Of a DNA stretch of 64,000 nucleotides, positions 32,589-43,555 are shown in pieces. The DNA is from Symsagittifera roscoffensis (Eukaryota > Xenacoelomorpha > Acoela > Convolutidae). Location of the stretch: the NCBI RefSeq assembly GCF_963678635.1, contig NC_087066.1, positions 36,023,152 to 36,087,151 on the forward strand. Direction: 5' to 3'. The translations under genes and the position numbers were made by a program. The notes under the pieces were generated by a model that saw only the letters and a program-made list of their open reading frames with translations, did no database searches and was not told the origin of the DNA. How positions within the stretch are numbered: position 1 is the stretch's first letter; every line of letters begins with the position of its first letter.

Positions 32589-33640
32589 ACTGTCGCAAGT
32601 CCTTTTGGTACCGTCACACAACTTTTTTGTACCGTCCCAACACTTTCCGGTACTGTCCAAGACTTCTATGTACTGTCCCAAGACCCTCTCGTGCTGTCCC
32701 AAGACTTCTCTGAACTGTCCCAAGACTTCCTCGTGATGTCCCAAGACTGTACTGTCCCAAGACTGCACTGTCCCAAGACCACTGTCCCAAGACCACTGTC
32801 CCAAGACTGCACTGTCCCAAGACTACCGTCCCAAGACTGTACTGTCCCAAGACTACCGTCCCTAGACTACTGTCCCAAGACTGTACTGTCCCAAGACCAC
32901 TGTCCCAAGACTGCACTGTCCCAAGACTACCGTTCCATGACTGTACTGTCCCAAGACTACCGTCCCAAGACTACTGTCCCAAGACTGTACCGTCCCAAGA
33001 TTGCGCTGTCCCAAGACCACCGTCCCAAGAATGCACCGTCCCAAGACTACTGTCCCAAGACTGCACTGTCCCCAGACCACCGTCCCAAGACTACTGTCCC
33101 AAGACCGTACTGTCCCAAGACTACTGTCCCAAGACCACTATCCCAAGACCACTGTCCCAAGACCGCACTATCCCAAGACTGCTGTCCCAAGACTACTGTC
33201 CCTGTACTGTCCCATGACTGTACTGTCCCAAGACTACCGTCCCAAGACTACTGTCCCAAGACTGTACTGTCCCAAGACCACTGTCCCAAGACTGCACTGT
33301 CCCAAGACTACCGTTCCATGACTTTACTGTCCCAAGACTACCGTCCCAAGACTACTGTCCCAAGACTGTACCGTCCCAAGATTGCACTGTCCGAAGACCA
33401 CCGTCCCAAGACTGCATCGTCCCAAGACTACTGTCCCAAGACTATACTGTCCCAAGACCACCGTCCCAAGACTACTGTCCCAAGACTGTACTGTCCCAAG
33501 ACTACTGTCCCAAGACCACTGTCCCAAGACCACTGTCCCAAGACTGTACTGTCCCAAGGCCGCACTGTCCCAAGACCGTACTGTCCCAAGACCGCTGTCC
33601 CAAGACTCTTCGGTACTGTCCCAGGACTTCTCTACCAAGT
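32589..33640. repeat. CTGTCCCAAGAC minisatellite in leader, copy 2
   Basis: Same minisatellite as 20879-22290 but shorter. The 381-bp internal block is single here and a 21-bp piece (near 32706, cttctctgaactgtcccaag) is extra. Open frames across it are artefacts of the repeat. Confidence 0.95.
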
Positions 33641-35130
33641 GTTGGGATAGTGGGAACTCTTCTCTTTCGTTATCGGGACTCTTGAACCACTGTACCTGAT
33701 ACCACCACTCGAGCTCTAGTAAAAAAAATTCCCAAAAAACCCAATCTTACTGGCCAAAAGTTAGAATTACCGACCCCCCTGTATTTATCTCCCTTTTAAT
33801 ATTTTGATGCAAGTTGAAACCCAACTTGTTCGGGAGTGTCTTGTGATCACCTGTTTGTTCAAAACCGATTAAAATTTTTTACCAAAAACATGAATACTTA
33901 AACAGGGAAAAAATGATAAAAACAGAAAGATGAACCCACTTAAATTTCAAAGGTGATTTGTGTCAACCTTTTATTAGAAAAAACGTCTGGTACCTGATTG
34001 CCACGCGTTTTCCTCCCCCCTGCTAGCAATCTTATAGGGTATCACAAAAACTGTCTACTTCCCTTCCCCCACACGATCCAACCAGGGTACCTACCTCAAT
34101 TCGATCTTAAATTTGGATATCCGCTTCTTATAATCAACGCGTGTAAGATTCTGATGTAACTAGAACGACGATGTCGATCAATTAGTTACTCTAATGTGTC
34201 CCCCCTTTTTACAATTTGCAACCGCCAACCTCTAACCTAACCAGCTCCTCTTCTAACCTCCCCCCTGTTTAGCCCCCTCTTAAGCCGAAAATTCCCTTAT
34301 GCGCTGGTTGCTAAACCTCTCAAGAGAAAACCGTAGAGCCTGTTTCCAAGCTCTGCTTAAGTAAAAATGTTCCTCAGAACAATGGGGTTCCGCTTATCTA
34401 ATTTTACACTTATCTCCTATAATGCAATGTGGATTCTAGCGATACCCGATTGATCAACCAGAATACCTCTGTGTGTCCTCTTTTGGTTGTTCTAATTCCG
34501 CGCTGATTGTCTCCTTGACGTGTCCTGCACCTGATCACCAGCACCAATTTCCCACTTGGCTGGTCACCTGTTCCAGTCAAGTCTCCTAATGGTCCAGCTA
34601 AGTCCCTGTGAACCACTTTCCTACTCGACTGGTCACCTCTTCCAGTTAAGTCTCCTAGTGGTCCAGCTAAGTTGCAAGCTATCTGAAAACCCTTAACAAC
34701 GCCCCACACTCGGGCACCTTATTAAGTTGCTGAATTAATCGAAACGATCGGTCTTATAAAAACAGTATGGGTATACTATTTAATTAATATAAAGGTTTGA
34801 TCCAATTAATCTGGTGTCAAAGTCACTGTCATTTTTTGTTTTATGGTTTTTGTTCCTTTTTCTATTCTTTTTCGGTTTTTGTTTCGCTTTTTGTCTTTTT
34901 GTTCGTTTTTTAGTCCCCCTTATTACCCCCCCCCCCTTACTCGGTTAGCTAGGCCTCATTTGGAGACCGTTTTACCAGGTAATTTTCTCAAGTTTTCTTA
35001 AAAAGCTATCACGGTTCGACCGGAAGGTTTGCACAATCCCGCTGAACCGTACCACAGGTACTCTAGAATGGGCATGTAGCACGGAGCTGTTTCAAGTGGG
35101 TTCGACTCCGTAGTCATTATGTCGTAAAAA
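33641..35130 (-). other. Untranslated leader of outer element, copy 2
   Basis: Duplicate of 22291-23780, including the 45-bp direct duplication (34558-34671). No coding content seen. Confidence 0.6.
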
Positions 35131-35145
35131 CACCCAGGAGCGCCA
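35131..35145 (-). promoter_or_regulatory. Candidate tRNA primer binding site, copy 2
   Basis: Minus strand TGGCGCTCCTGGGTG, identical to 23781-23795, 11 nt from the LTR-remnant end. Confidence 0.55.
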
Positions 35146-35156
35146 TAAAAACATTA

Positions 35157-35696
35157 TGTAACAGTCACCTACTTGAGGTTAAAGAAAAATAGACCCTATA
35201 ACCATTGACTCAAGAGTCAGGGACACTATCTCTTGTGTTTTTCCACCTCAAACGGTCGGAGCCAATTCGGTTCACTTGCGACATGAGACTAAAAACCCGT
35301 TACAGCTTAAATGCCACTACTATAATACCCCCACTCTGGAAAAAAAGAACGTCCCCATACTTAGGTCTCAAAATACCCAAAATACCCGAACGCCGTTAAA
35401 AACAGGGTCGGAACAGTCCGTACAGTTCCTTTTTATTAGACAGCAAAACTTTGATCCATTTCAGATGGATCAAACTAAAACTCTCCTTACCTCAACATAA
35501 CAATCATAAAGCACACTCAAGAAAACTAAACTGAATACTCACATATCGGCACACTCGAGAATTGGGATAACTAAATTAATCAGTAACTCTAGCATTAAGT
35601 ATAATAACTTGAGAAGTTTGCTACTAATAAATTCCAGCAAGGGAAATAAGTTTTTACTCGAGAATTAAGTTTTGGAACTGACCATTGGGATACCCC
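35157..35696 (-). repeat. LTR remnant of outer element, copy 2
   Basis: 540 bp beginning TGTAACAGTCACC, abutting the complete 911-bp LTR at 35697. This is the place where the inner element appears to be inserted into the outer element's LTR. The 5 bp left of the inner LTR (acccc) and right of its distal LTR (cccag) do not form a clean target-site duplication. Confidence 0.55.
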
Positions 35697-36607
35697 TGTA
35701 ACATTCGCCCGGAAGATACATATCGACGGAAAATAAAGCTAGGTTCTAAGACGACTGGCTAACGTCTAAACAGAGCTCTACATGCTTTTCACCGTCTCTA
35801 ACAAGCCAGTTCTTTTGGTTGTCCTTCTAACATCGGGTCGACAAAACGTTACTGCTTTCGGCTTCGGTCAAAACACTCAAATTAACTAGATTACATGCAG
35901 AAACAGTGAGCTCACGGCTAGGTCTCAGTATCCCCAGACCACGAGGTCACTCCTAAAATCAGGGCTACTACTATTTATTGAATTATTATTGTTTTTGTTC
36001 AGTAGATAAAAATCATCATCTCCATCGAAGATGGATCAACCCTTTCCCCCAACTCCTAGCTTCTCATCCTAGCAAAATGAATTCAGATGTTAATTAAATT
36101 CAATTCAGGACATGATAGGGAAGCTAAAAATTTGTATAAAATGATATAAGTTCCAGTCCCGAGACCTCTCAGGATTCTTGAATCCGGTGAAATAAGACCC
36201 TTATCTTCCTTCCGGAAGGTTATCTTCCACCCTTCACCGTTTTTCGCAACGGCCTTGCAACTATTGTAGCGACACAATAGTTGCAACTCGGAACGGTCTC
36301 TGCTAATTCTGCAATTTGTTGTTGTTTTCCAATCACAATTTTCTTCGTTATCGCTATCGCAACTAATGTTGTTGTGTTTTTTCAGTTTCTTTCTCCAAAA
36401 TGGCCGTTTTTGACGTTTCTTAGAATTGTTACGTCATCGATTTGAATTTTTAAATTTTAGGAATTTCTGAACCCTTCAGCCTTCACGATTTGTCCAATCG
36501 TTCGAATAACGCTCTTATTCCCTCAAAACCGCCAATTCGGAAGGTTCGCTGCTAAAAACTCGAAATTGCTGCGTCTGCATTTTTGTCCATTCTGGTCGAA
36601 TGTCACA
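35697..36607 (-). repeat. 3' LTR of inner element
   Basis: 911 bp, TGTAACATT...AATGTCACA on the plus strand. Candidate polyadenylation signal AATAAA on the minus strand at 35979-35974. Pairs with 55070-55981. Confidence 0.8.
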
Positions 36608-37438
36608 TACTCCCAGACAGTCCGGTCAATGTCCTCATTGAATCTCGCAATGTTCTTAAAATTGGTACAGTGTCATCGAGCAGAATTTACAAAATGCACG
36701 AAATTACTTTTATCCGCGTCATATCGACTCACTGCAGAATATAAATGGCATCATACTACATCACTATAGCCTTCAATTTTTTTCATTAATCTGCACATTG
36801 AGGATATGACCTAAGATAAAAACATCTTTTCTGACTTCCAATGTCAATGCCCTGATTAAAATTTTTTTCTCCTAGTTTTTTAAAAGATGTTGGTTTGCAG
36901 GACAGTCCTGCCAACCAACAAGCTAAAATTATCCTACTATGCTTCTTCCATTCGGAAATCTTGCTTGTTATTGTCCTGAATATTAAAACTAAGAAACTCT
37001 GTGGTTAGAAAGAACAATGAAACAATCTCCCTCTTCGAGAGATTACCCAAGCCTTTCATATCACCACAAAGTGATCAGTTCTCCTAGTTGATTAAAAACA
37101 GTCATGCAGGCTGGAATATTTAAATATACTCTTTACTCAAGCCTTTCTAAATAAATAGTAAGTGTCTCTAAAGCCACTAACTAAAATCAAAATGCAAATT
37201 TATAAATGCAACAAATTCTTTAATGTTCAAAGCTCAACTAAATTTTTCAGTTTTCAATTACAACTTGGTTGCTTAGTTTCTCACTTGAGTGTTTTCGCAC
37301 ACATAAAACAATTCTGAGTTTTAACTTCTTCTTTTTCGTCACTCCTTTGTTTCTCTTCTTTTCGTCGTTTAGAAGTTCTAAAACTTCTAAATTCTTCTAA
37401 TTTTCTTTCTTTTTGCCTCTTGTTCTTTCGACCGTTTG
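36608..37438 (-). other. 3' untranslated region of inner element
   Basis: AT-rich, about 830 bp between E3 and the 3' LTR. No coding signal. GGGAGTA next to the LTR is a weak polypurine-tract candidate. Confidence 0.5.
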
Positions 37439-40400
37439 TCAATGTTCCATCTCTTCCTCCTGTGACGTTGACTCTGCACTTTCAGTTTCTGTGTCTTGCA
37501 ACACATCGTTAGCTATTCTGACGCTGTTGGAATCAGTCCTCCAACACTTCTGCTCTTCTACCCTCTGTTTGTCTTTCTCCAAATCTTTCTTCAACATCTC
37601 TTCCTTCTCCTTTCCACTATGTTCACTCGTCCTGGAAATTATCTTTACAGCGGTGGTCACTGCATTTCGATGAGTCACGAAAGCTCGCTTGAAAGCTCCT
37701 GCTCCAATGTCCAGCTGATATCCACTGTACGCTCTGCCGTGCTTCGACATATGCTTTGTGGCATATTCGTACAACCATGCAGTCATGTTAGCTCTGAACT
37801 ATGGCATTAATCGTCTTCTTGCCCATATCTATTTCACTCCCATCGGAATGTTCAGAATCTTGCACATTGTCTCAAAAAGATCTAAATCTTTTAGACAATC
37901 CAATTTCTGCAACCGTTCTCTCGTCGGTGCCTCCTGTCTATTGTTTTCTCTCACATGAGCCTCCAGCCATCGTATTGCCATCATAACTCCCACTATCACT
38001 ACCGTTATGGGCCGCGATGAGTCTGGTAAACCCATGGAGAGCAGCTCTCCAGAGTCCCAGATCAACACCAGATTACCACGATCGGGATACCACCAGGTCT
38101 GCAGCAAGCTGTGGCAGGGAAACTCGATATGTGTCAACATGATGCTCCTCCAATTACGTTTTCCCAAAGCTTCCAGTAATGGTTCTACTTCCATCATCAC
38201 TCGGTAGACTTCATCATTCTCGTCTGCTGTATTTTAATCCGTAACGGTTGATCCTCTCTGTTTGTGTCTTTCAAAGTCACTGAAGTTCCCACTCACGTAT
38301 CCCATGAACTTCCTTCCCAGTATCGATTCCAACTCCTTCTTTGTTCTCTCTGGAACTGCTGAGAACATCTTACTTAGCAACTCGTAAGATTTTTTGGACA
38401 TTCTCGTTAGTCTCACACACTTTGGCACTGAGAAGGCTTGATCCACGATCGTTCTCGTACTCTTTACATCTACAGCAACGAAATGCACCGGGTATCTGCT
38501 CTTGCACATTGGAGCCAATGTCGATCCCACCAAATATCGTGCTCCTGATGGTCTACATTAAGACTCACTGTGTCTGATGTTCATTTCCGTCTCGATCGCT
38601 TCCCTCCATTTTCCTATGTACTTTTGCTCAGTTTGCAGAACTCCTGGGAACACTTCTACACTGATGGTTGTGACCATCTCATGTTTCTGTGCTAGATTAA
38701 ATAGTGACTCCAGACCTCCACAAACGTGACATTCCAGTCCACAGACTTCCGCCAGACAGCTACCAGGTTTGACCCAGTCTTCTGGTCCCCAGCCAGGCAA
38801 CTCCACTTTGTCTTCCCCGTAGAGGCTGTTATCATCACATTATATATGATGTTCAGGTCACGCAGGTTACAATCTGCGTTCAGCTCCCTCTGCACGTCTT
38901 GTGTCGCCCGTAATATCGTGTCAGCATTGGGACTAGGACACCATTATGGTCTCATCAGTTCCCACACTACCATCAAGCTCGTTCTCAGTAGTTCATCTGA
39001 GAATCCCAACCCAAACTCCACTCTTTTGTCAGATTTTGGTAAGGAAGGTGCAGTCACCTCTTCTTCAAAGACCAGTCCCAATTTGGTCTGTGGATTATTA
39101 GCGCTCTTAATCGTTACAATCCTCGACGTCCAGAATCTTAGCAACACTGCATGCTCGTAATCGAAGAAGCAATCGCGTATGTCTTCACTCAGGAAAGGGT
39201 TGTATGCTATCCCTATGATTCCGGACACGTAGCTGTACGACTTCTTCTTGATCGGTCCACAGTACTCACTGGATTTTGGTAGTGCCCCCATAGATTCTTT
39301 AGTGAGTCTCAGCTCCTTGTTTGAAAATCTCCTGATTTGGTCTATCTTTCTCATGGACTCTAACTCCTCAGGTTCTTTCATATTCACCCTCATCGGCTTG
39401 CTTTGATGCATCTCGAGCAGTGCTAGCAAGAGTAAGGCTTTTGCTCGTTCATCGCCTTCCCTCAACATCTTGGCACAGGTGTTCAATGCTGGTACTGAAA
39501 TTTGCTCTATCAGGAATCGAATGAAACAGAGAGCGTCTCTCCGCTTCGCGCACGCCACTGCTGCTCCCTCTTGGGTTATCAGATCCCTCAGGTTCGTCAT
39601 AAGGAAAAGTTTTTCTTCTTTTGACATTTTCCTTTCTTCTGAGTCATATTCCCTGCGAGTTAATCCCATCATGCACCAGACGAACCTCAGTTGTAAGTCG
39701 GTTCTTACGTAGGGTACTGCCATGAGAGCGTGTATTCTCGGCGCAGTCCTCATTTCCTCTTCGAAGTATTTCAACACCACTGCTTTCCATGGAAGGCTCA
39801 CTAACTGCTCGATTGTTTTCGCCTGCATCTCAGATGACGCTAAAGTTCCATACGCCTTTTGCTTGAAGGTGGTGCCTCGCAACATTGTCTCCAGATAACC
39901 TTCCATGGCCATTTCGTCTTCCAGAGCCATCACATACCCTCTAGCCGAGTTTCGGTATTCTAACATCTCCATGTATCCACCGGCGGGTTCATCTATTGAC
40001 ACAGTCTCCGACACTGTCAGTCGGTTATAGTCCACTGGTACTTGTTGTCCTGCGACACTTCCCTTTCCGTGGTTCATGGGAGATGGTTTAAAGTCTTTAA
40101 TTGTGCTTTCTCCACATTGGCTAAGTATTTCCATTTCTAAGATTGCTCCAGTCAGAGTGCGGTCACTCCTTTCGGATTTGTAACCTGTTGACTTTATCCC
40201 TGCCATGAGAATGGGTGGCACCATCGCTACATCGGTTAACTTTCTGTCCGTGCCAGGTAATTGATAATCACCTTGTCCCAAATCCATGGCCTCTTCGACT
40301 CGTTTTCGTTTCGCTGAATTGACAGCTTTCATTGATATCTCTGAATCCTCCTTCGTCTTTCCTACTCTCCTCGGCATCACCTTGCTGCCTAACTTCATCT

Positions 40401-40473
40401 TCATCTCATTGATCTTATCAATCACCAATTTTGATCGCATCGTTCCCCTCCTGGTTCTTGACAGATACACCAC
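37439..40473 (-). pseudogene. ORF E3, unrecognised long protein of inner element
   Basis: Not recognised. The first 509 codons (40473-38944) are free of stops. The same frame then continues to 37439 through TAA at 38944, 38558 and 38234 and two TAG near 37829 and 37797. A 7-bp loss near 38819 in this copy, absent from the duplicate, shifts one segment. Whole length would be about 1,000 residues. Visible features: basic N-terminus (SRTRRGTMRSK), alpha-helical middle (LLLLALLEMHQSK), Cys cluster CLAEVCGLECHVC, hydrophobic run ITVVIVGVMMAI, charged C-terminus. No signal peptide or clear membrane anchor, so it does not look like an envelope. The position between pol and 3' LTR suggests an accessory protein. 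Confidence 0.6.
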
Positions 40474-40814
40474 CTCTCCTTTATGATCCTGCGTGTCATC
40501 TTGATGGGAGAGTTCGCCTCACTTTCATCAGTGGCTGAGTCAATCAACAACTCACTCAATCTCCCTTCACACTCATCAAGTTTGTCAAGGACTTCCCGCA
40601 TCAATGGTCGGTTGAGACCTGTTTTCAAAATGGACTGGGTCCCATAGCTCTGAACCACTGTCCAGACTTCTTCCATGAACGCCACTCTGTCCAATCTGCA
40701 TCCCGTCCTACTTTCATGGTCTCGATGATGTACTTCCCACTCTTCTTCGGGCAACGTTCCCAAGAAAGGTACTCTGGCTGAGCCCTCTATTCTTCTTCTC
40801 CTAGGTGATTCCAT
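40422..40814 (-). CDS. ORF E2, short unrecognised ORF overlapping E3
   Basis: 130 codons. Starts at ATG 40814-40812 in a good context (ccccatggaa), 14 nt after the E1 stop. Arg-rich start (MESPRRRRIEG), then an acidic helical region (LDKLDECEGRLSELLIDS). It overlaps the E3 frame, which lies in the -1 frame relative to E2 and has no ATG near its beginning. E2 may therefore be the N-terminus of E3, joined by frameshifting, splicing or an ancestral frame now broken. I see no canonical slippery heptamer in the overlap. Confidence 0.5.
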   Translation of the reverse strand: MESPRRRRIEGSARVPFLGTLPEEEWEVHHRDHESRTGCRLDRVAFMEEVWTVVQSYGTQSILKTGLNRPLMREVLDKLDECEGRLSELLIDSATDESEANSPIKMTRRIIKERWCICQEPGGERCDQNW

Positions 40815-40830
40815 GGGGATTCTTTGTTCT

Positions 40831-42279
40831 TTATTTCTCGAATTGCCAGGAGAGCTTCAGCTTCATTTCTGTAAAGGCTGACGGAGGTTCCAGGGTTGAA
40901 ACGCCTTCATCTGCTGGCTCAGTCGCCTCCAACGTATCCGCGTTGTTCTCAAGATCACTGAAGATATTGAAATCCAGGCTGGATATTCCTCCTGTCGATG
41001 CCCTGTCGTCTTCCCCACCAGCTTGACTTGCATCTTGTTGCATGGGTTCTTCCGCTTGACGGCTTCCTCCCTGTCCGTAATCTACTTCTGACATATCCTT
41101 CTTCGAGCTTGAGGGTCCTTGCTTTTCATTGTCGGCCCCTTCGGGAAATTCCGGTATGATCAGTGTGCCAGCTGATCCATCTTCCTCTTCTCCATGGACC
41201 ACTTTGATTTCCTCGCAGCCGAAGGGTGCTAGGAAGGTTCTCGCCTGCAGCGTTCCTCCTTCTTTCAATTCCGGTTTCACACTAGTCAGGATCAAGGAGG
41301 CCTCAGACAGTTCGGTCCTGCCTCTCATCTTCATAGGCGCTAAGCCTAATCCCGCCCATTCCTCGTCAAATCTTCCAGGCTTGGGAGTCGCGGCGTTGCA
41401 TATTCGCCTTCTCGTCGCTTGATCCGTATAGGCAAACCGTGTGTACTGTAACACGGCGGCATTTCTCCCCGCAAAGTATGGATCCATCGTTCCCACGAAA
41501 TTCCCTATTCTCCTTTCATTGGTTTCAAATGCTCTCAACCTAGGAGTTTGTACCACGGAGACTGCTTCGAGCAACATCCTTCTTATCAAAGGGAATTCGG
41601 GGATTTCTTCCGGCAGCTTCTCGTAATCACCCCAATCTCTCGTCTCTTCTCTCACCTTGTGATATGCTGCAGTGAGACGAGGCACTCTGGTTATCTCACC
41701 ATTCGTTTTATCATAGGGTCTCAGATTCCAAAGCTTCGGAAACACCTCGATGTGTCCTCTTTCTACTTCTCCCATGCGATCACGGAAGTGATCGTCAAAA
41801 CTGATGACCGTCATTTCTGGCTCTGATATCTTCGCAAACAACAGATCTTCGCTCATGAGCTCCCGCAACACGTGCTGCTCACACCAGTTCAGCGCACTAC
41901 CGTCCACTGCTGATATGAGGTTCAGGTGCAGCACCGACCTCTTGTACGCCTCCACCTTGACATCAGGGAACGCAAATTGAACTGCTGGTCCATAGATCAC
42001 TGTCACAAACTCCGTGGCTCCTCTGATCAACGCTAAGGGATCGGTCCTCATGGCCAAGCACAGATCGGTTAGTAGGGGCATGCCCCCAACATGTCGTCTC
42101 ACATCTTCTTCTCTCTCGATAGTCTCATCTTCTCCCGTTCCAAAGCGATTTTGTTGGAAGAGATTTTGGATAAGAGTGTGTCTCAGGTCTCTTATCTTAT
42201 TTCACGAGTCCGTGGTTTTCTTCATGACCAATATTCTCACCTTCTCTTTCATCTGCTCTGGACAACGTGTCAGCTTCAT
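40831..42279 (-). CDS. ORF E1, unrecognised protein of inner element
   Basis: Not recognised. The first ATG is at 42279-42277. An in-frame TGA at 42204-42202 interrupts the N-terminus, after which about 450 codons are open to TAA at 40831. The body is globular-looking and mixed (LALIRGATEFVTVIYGPAVQFAF, FDDHFRDRMGEVERGHIEVFPKLW written in part). The last about 110 residues are acidic, Ser/Gly-rich and probably disordered (SSSKKDMSEVDYGQGG, DFNIFSDLENNADTLE). This globular-plus-acidic-tail plan is seen in some nucleic-acid chaperones and nucleoproteins, but I have no homology to support a function. It follows the macrodomain by about 365 nt, on the same strand. Confidence 0.55.
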
Positions 42280-42644
42280 TAATCTTCCCAAGTTTCCGTG
42301 AGTAAATGATCAATCAGGATCTAGAAAAGAGGTCTCGAATATCACACTTGTCAGTTTCACCTTAACTTCTCGTTAAAATTTTTCAAAAAACAATCAGATA
42401 AAAAGATTTTTATCCTAAAATTTATTAAAATTCAATCGGTCTCTAACATTTTGGAATTCGACCTAAGTTTGGACAGTTCAAACTTTGGATCTATTCCTAA
42501 GATCGTCATTCAGTTGTTTATGGTCACTAACCCCTTCATACCTAAGATATTAATAACATAACACATAAGATAACATAACATAACACACATATCACACATG
42601 TCACACAACTTAGTCTTATAGCCTAACATCCTCTCGCACGTCAC
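42280..42644 (-). other. Spacer between macrodomain and E1 with TAACATAACA repeats
   Basis: 365 bp without coding signal. At 42545-42610 short units related to taacataacacata recur, ending in cacacatatcacacatgtcacac. It could hold an internal promoter or splice signals for E1-E3; nothing in it proves this. Confidence 0.4.
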
Positions 42645-43241
42645 TCAGCCTATACTTAAGCAATATTTTTTATGTAAATATACTTGTATATTAGTATCAG
42701 AGAATATCACGTGTACAAGCGCGTACAATTCCCGAGGATGCAGTCGTCCTCTGTTTGGGTCATACACTGGAAGCGAGAGCTCCTTCACGTCCTTTTCCAC
42801 GAGGAAGTCTCTCAACCTCGTCAAGGACAAGACTAGGTTCTCTGGGTCCACGTGCTGCTTCTCCGTCGCCCTCGTCACCAAGAAGCATAGGTATTTTCCC
42901 GGTATCTGTGACGCCGCCGGAGGTAAGGCCGCTACGCCCCCTATCCCTGGTGTTTGCTTCCAAAGAAACTCTATGTTTTTATACTCTCTCTTAAAATCTG
43001 CCGCTAACGCTGTCCTAAAACTCATGTATGCTGTGATTGCTATCGCACATGTTCTATTTAGGAGTATGAAATCACTGTCTGTTAGTATTATGTTGCTTGA
43101 ATATTCATTTGGTAAGTTAAAATATGACTCAACTACCCTCCCTATGTCAGTTTTCTTAGGTTCTTCGCCTGTTTCTGCTTCTAAGTCTCCTGTTTCTCTT
43201 GCTATTCTTAATTTTTTTTTATCAAGTTTTCAGTGTGGGTA
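42645..43241 (-). pseudogene. OARD1/TARG1-like macrodomain fused to pol end
   Basis: Macrodomains bind ADP-ribose; OARD1/TARG1 removes it from acidic residues. Blocks in order: NIILTDSDFILLN, RTCAIAITAYMS, LAADFKREYKNI, GIGGVAALP, YLCFLVTRATEK, ENLVLSLTRLRDFL, LSLPVYDPNRGRLH, ALVHVIFSDTNIQVYLH. From the LVT strand to the end the alignment to human OARD1 is gap-free by eye, including its SMPRIGCGLDRL and EEVF-x-x-TDI blocks. The OARD1 catalytic Lys84 is Arg here and Asp125 is Gly, and the GCG loop is replaced by DPN, so ADP-ribose hydrolysis is doubtful. It is now out of frame with the integrase linker at an A-run near 43220. The frame after that is open to TAA at 42645. Confidence 0.75.
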
Positions 43242-43500
43242 ATTCCTACCCCCACTCCCCGGACAAAAATATCCATCGACGTCCCCGTCGATCGCATACC
43301 GGGTATCAAGTCGAGGTTAGAAGCTGGAATGAGTAGTCGACCTTCCTGGGCAGCCCAGGAAGGATCATCTCGTTCGGTCTTGATGTACTTCATGCTTTCA
43401 CGGTCTACGTCTTGAATCGTGACGCTGGTCTCCTCAGGGTCCGAGGTCGTTTCATTCAGCCACTCTAAGACACAAAGGTTCGTCAAGTCTTGTTCATATG
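43208..43500 (-). pseudogene. Post-integrase linker of inner element
   Basis: 92-codon frame linking integrase to macrodomain: acidic first part, then PASNLDLIPGMRSTGTSMDI. It runs into TAA within a run of A residues (minus strand, near 43212), where a 1-base slip would open the macrodomain frame. Counterpart of 12504-12995. Confidence 0.6.
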
Positions 43501-43555
43501 ACTGCTGTTGCTCGTCGTCGAACTCTACCTCGGGTTTCGACCGGTCGTCGACCCA

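Larger units (their letters stand above)
27915..35696 (-). mobile_element. Outer LTR element, copy 2 (pol truncated in RT)
   Basis: Duplicate of 16213-24346: LTR remnant, primer-site candidate, leader with minisatellite, gag, zinc knuckles, protease and RT up to just after YVDD. RNase H, integrase and macrodomain are missing because the duplicated block begins inside RT. Confidence 0.88.
27915..39254. repeat. 11.7-kb tandem duplication, right copy
   Basis: 11,340 bp. Size differences from the left copy: one 381-bp minisatellite block fewer, one extra 21-bp minisatellite piece near 32706, 8 bp more near 30377, 7 bp fewer near 38819, and homopolymer changes. After 39254 the sequence continues through intact ORF E3, so this is the copy whose right flank is original. 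The left copy has the original left flank. Confidence 0.93.

Noticed and set aside
37439-42279. E1-E3 as an envelope gene, which would make the element a retrovirus-like errantivirus.
   Set aside because: No signal peptide, no clear transmembrane anchor and no envelope-like Cys pattern; only a short hydrophobic run in E3.
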